64,000 nt of DNA from Gammaproteobacteria bacterium (GTDB lineage: Bacteria; Pseudomonadota; Gammaproteobacteria; Nevskiales; Nevskiaceae): positions 1 through 64,000 of the forward strand of contig JAPLSA010000005.1 in NCBI GenBank assembly GCA_026398815.1, read 5' to 3'. The notes under the pieces are model-generated. The model had not been told where the DNA came from, did not search any database, and saw only the letters and a program-made list of their open reading frames with translations. How positions within the stretch are numbered: position 1 is the first letter of the stretch; every line of letters starts with the position of its first letter. Of the stretch, positions 63,801 to 64,000 are shown piece after piece. Made by a program: the position numbers and the translations under genes.

Positions 63801-64000
63801 GCGCTCGGGCGGCAGCTCGCAGCCGCCGTGGGTGACATCGAACACCTGCAGCCACTGACGGGCACCGTCGCGCGGACGGATTTCGGTCGGGTCCTGGCGG
63901 GTGATCCGGAAGCCGAAGTTCTCCAGCGTCGGCAGCACGTCGGACAGGGCGATCGGCTGCTCGACGGTGTACAGCCGCAGGCCGGTCGGCCGTGCCCGGC
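60840..64000 (-). CDS. NAD-specific glutamate dehydrogenase (large GDH), C-terminal part
   Basis: At least 1053 codons of the roughly 1600-residue NAD-GDH are present; the N-terminus lies beyond the right edge, and the frame is still open at 64000. Features are LRGGRVARGGLRWSDRRQDF, GLMKAQQVKNTVIVPVGAKGG (substrate/catalytic Lys region), KRMGITARGAWESVKRHFRE, GIGDMSGDVFGNGMLLSP (NAD loop) and VVGEGGNLGFTQAGRIEYA. It oxidises glutamate to 2-oxoglutarate for catabolism. The stop is TAG at 60840-60842. Confidence 0.96.
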   Translation of the reverse strand, partial: RARPTGLRLYTVEQPIALSDVLPTLENFGFRITRQDPTEIRPRDGARQWLQVFDVTHGGCELPPERQAAYFEAALLAVWRGEVENDGLNRLVLGAGLNARQVTFLRALTKYLLQTGLPFSQSYIEDILAQHAAIAQRLVAAFEARFDPALDGDSRSGAAAGHAQAIDQALDEVASLDADRVLRAFVAVINAGLRTNAWQTTADGQPKRWLSLKLDPSKIPELPQPRPMFEIWVYSPEVEGVHLRGGRVARGGLRWSDRRQDFRTEVLGLMKAQQVKNTVIVPVGAKGGFVVKKPVDPAQRDAWLAQGIACYRSFLRGLLDLTDNRVGAAVVPPALTVRHDGDDPYLVVAADKGTATFSDYANAVSAEYGFWLGDAFASGGSAGYDHKRMGITARGAWESVKRHFREMTPGIDIQHQPFTVVGIGDMSGDVFGNGMLLSPVLRLVAAFDHRHIFLDPDPDPATSLAERRRLFELPRSSWADYDPQRISRGGGVYPRSAKHIELSPEARAVLGIEAQSLTPAALIRAILTAPVDLLWNGGIGTYVKASLQSHADVGDRANDAIRVNGGALRCKVVGEGGNLGFTQAGRIEYAQNGAIGGGRINTDAIDNAAGVHTSDREVNIKIALAPLVAAGLLRREDRDLLLVSMTDDIARFVLRDNEVQSQAISLLQQNAAARLDDHAELMRMLEREGRLDRALEGLPDEDEIKRRRAAGAGLTRPELSVLIAYSKISLYDAVLASTVPDDPFFTRDLLANFPQPLVSGYREALVAHPLRREIIATVLSNALVNRMGAGFAQLWADDHGLGRAELVKAYATAHEVVGGDAYWRGVEALDLQVPAAVQYRLMNLAIGLLKHVTGWLAGSRWAAQPVAAAVERFAGPVAELQTLLPEVLPPGYREDWTRSLTAMLDDGLPEALARRLAHTRALGAALDLAELAEQAGVGMADAAAVYFRVGERFRLLWLLSAINELPTAGKWQALSRVNLRDDAWRQHRRITAAVLAVDGDDAEARISAWFAGHERAAAFAQARLAELQAAGARDFAGLSVALRTLDPLAHTG

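Overview
The window is high-GC chromosomal DNA from a proteobacterium, most probably a gammaproteobacterium related to Nevskiales/Xanthomonadales. The evidence is the gene set: rdgC, prmB-aroC, a gloB/methyltransferase/rnhA/dnaQ neighbourhood, an MTA deaminase next to mtnA, and a large NAD-glutamate dehydrogenase. The family-level guess is inference and carries low confidence. No rRNA, tRNA or CRISPR array was recognised.

Left edge (1-3549): a mobile-element junction. The tail of an IS3-type transposase abuts a Tn3-family transposase that has lost its catalytic third. The Tn3 remnant in turn abuts a TonB-dependent receptor that has lost its front. From about 3.6 kb the DNA is ordinary host chromosome: mtaD divergent from mtnA, a gamma-carbonic anhydrase, a DUF1460 amidase-like protein, two PaaI thioesterases (one with its C-terminus rewritten by a palindromic repeat), and rdgC.

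9.6-13.4 kb is a compact MlaEFD-type lipid ABC transporter operon with a PqiC-like lipoprotein and a ThpR RNA phosphodiesterase. It is followed by a cystathionine gamma-synthase/lyase and a complete TonB receptor. 17-20 kb holds an unusual two-gene unit (a GNAT-like unknown plus an ICMT-family methyltransferase) behind a cluster of phased repeats and palindromes, and a GGDEF-EAL protein preceded by a long perfect inverted repeat. 20-28 kb holds prmB-aroC, then sco1-psd-moxR-DUF58-tgpA. 28-37.6 kb holds a CSLREA secreted protein, an MFS transporter, rimI and dnaQ, then an Ig-like/ice-binding lipoprotein and an OmpA protein that separate dnaQ from rnhA, then rnhA, a methyltransferase and gloB.

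37.7-47.0 kb is the most interesting stretch: nine translationally coupled or closely packed genes. They encode an unknown exported protein, three TPR proteins (two of them lipoproteins), a low-complexity exported protein, ExbB/MotA/TolQ, two ExbD/TolR proteins and an AgmX/PglI-like TonB-type protein. The layout resembles the energy-transducing core of the Myxococcus gliding machinery, with fabI directly downstream. It looks like a proton-motive-force-driven envelope machine whose role here is unknown.

The right end carries dapE with a YheT-like hydrolase, an SDR/hydrolase pair, a secreted repeat protein, a TetR-adaptor-RND efflux operon with a clear operator at the TetR start, cytochrome b561 with two YceI proteins, and the C-terminal two thirds of NAD-glutamate dehydrogenase running off the window.
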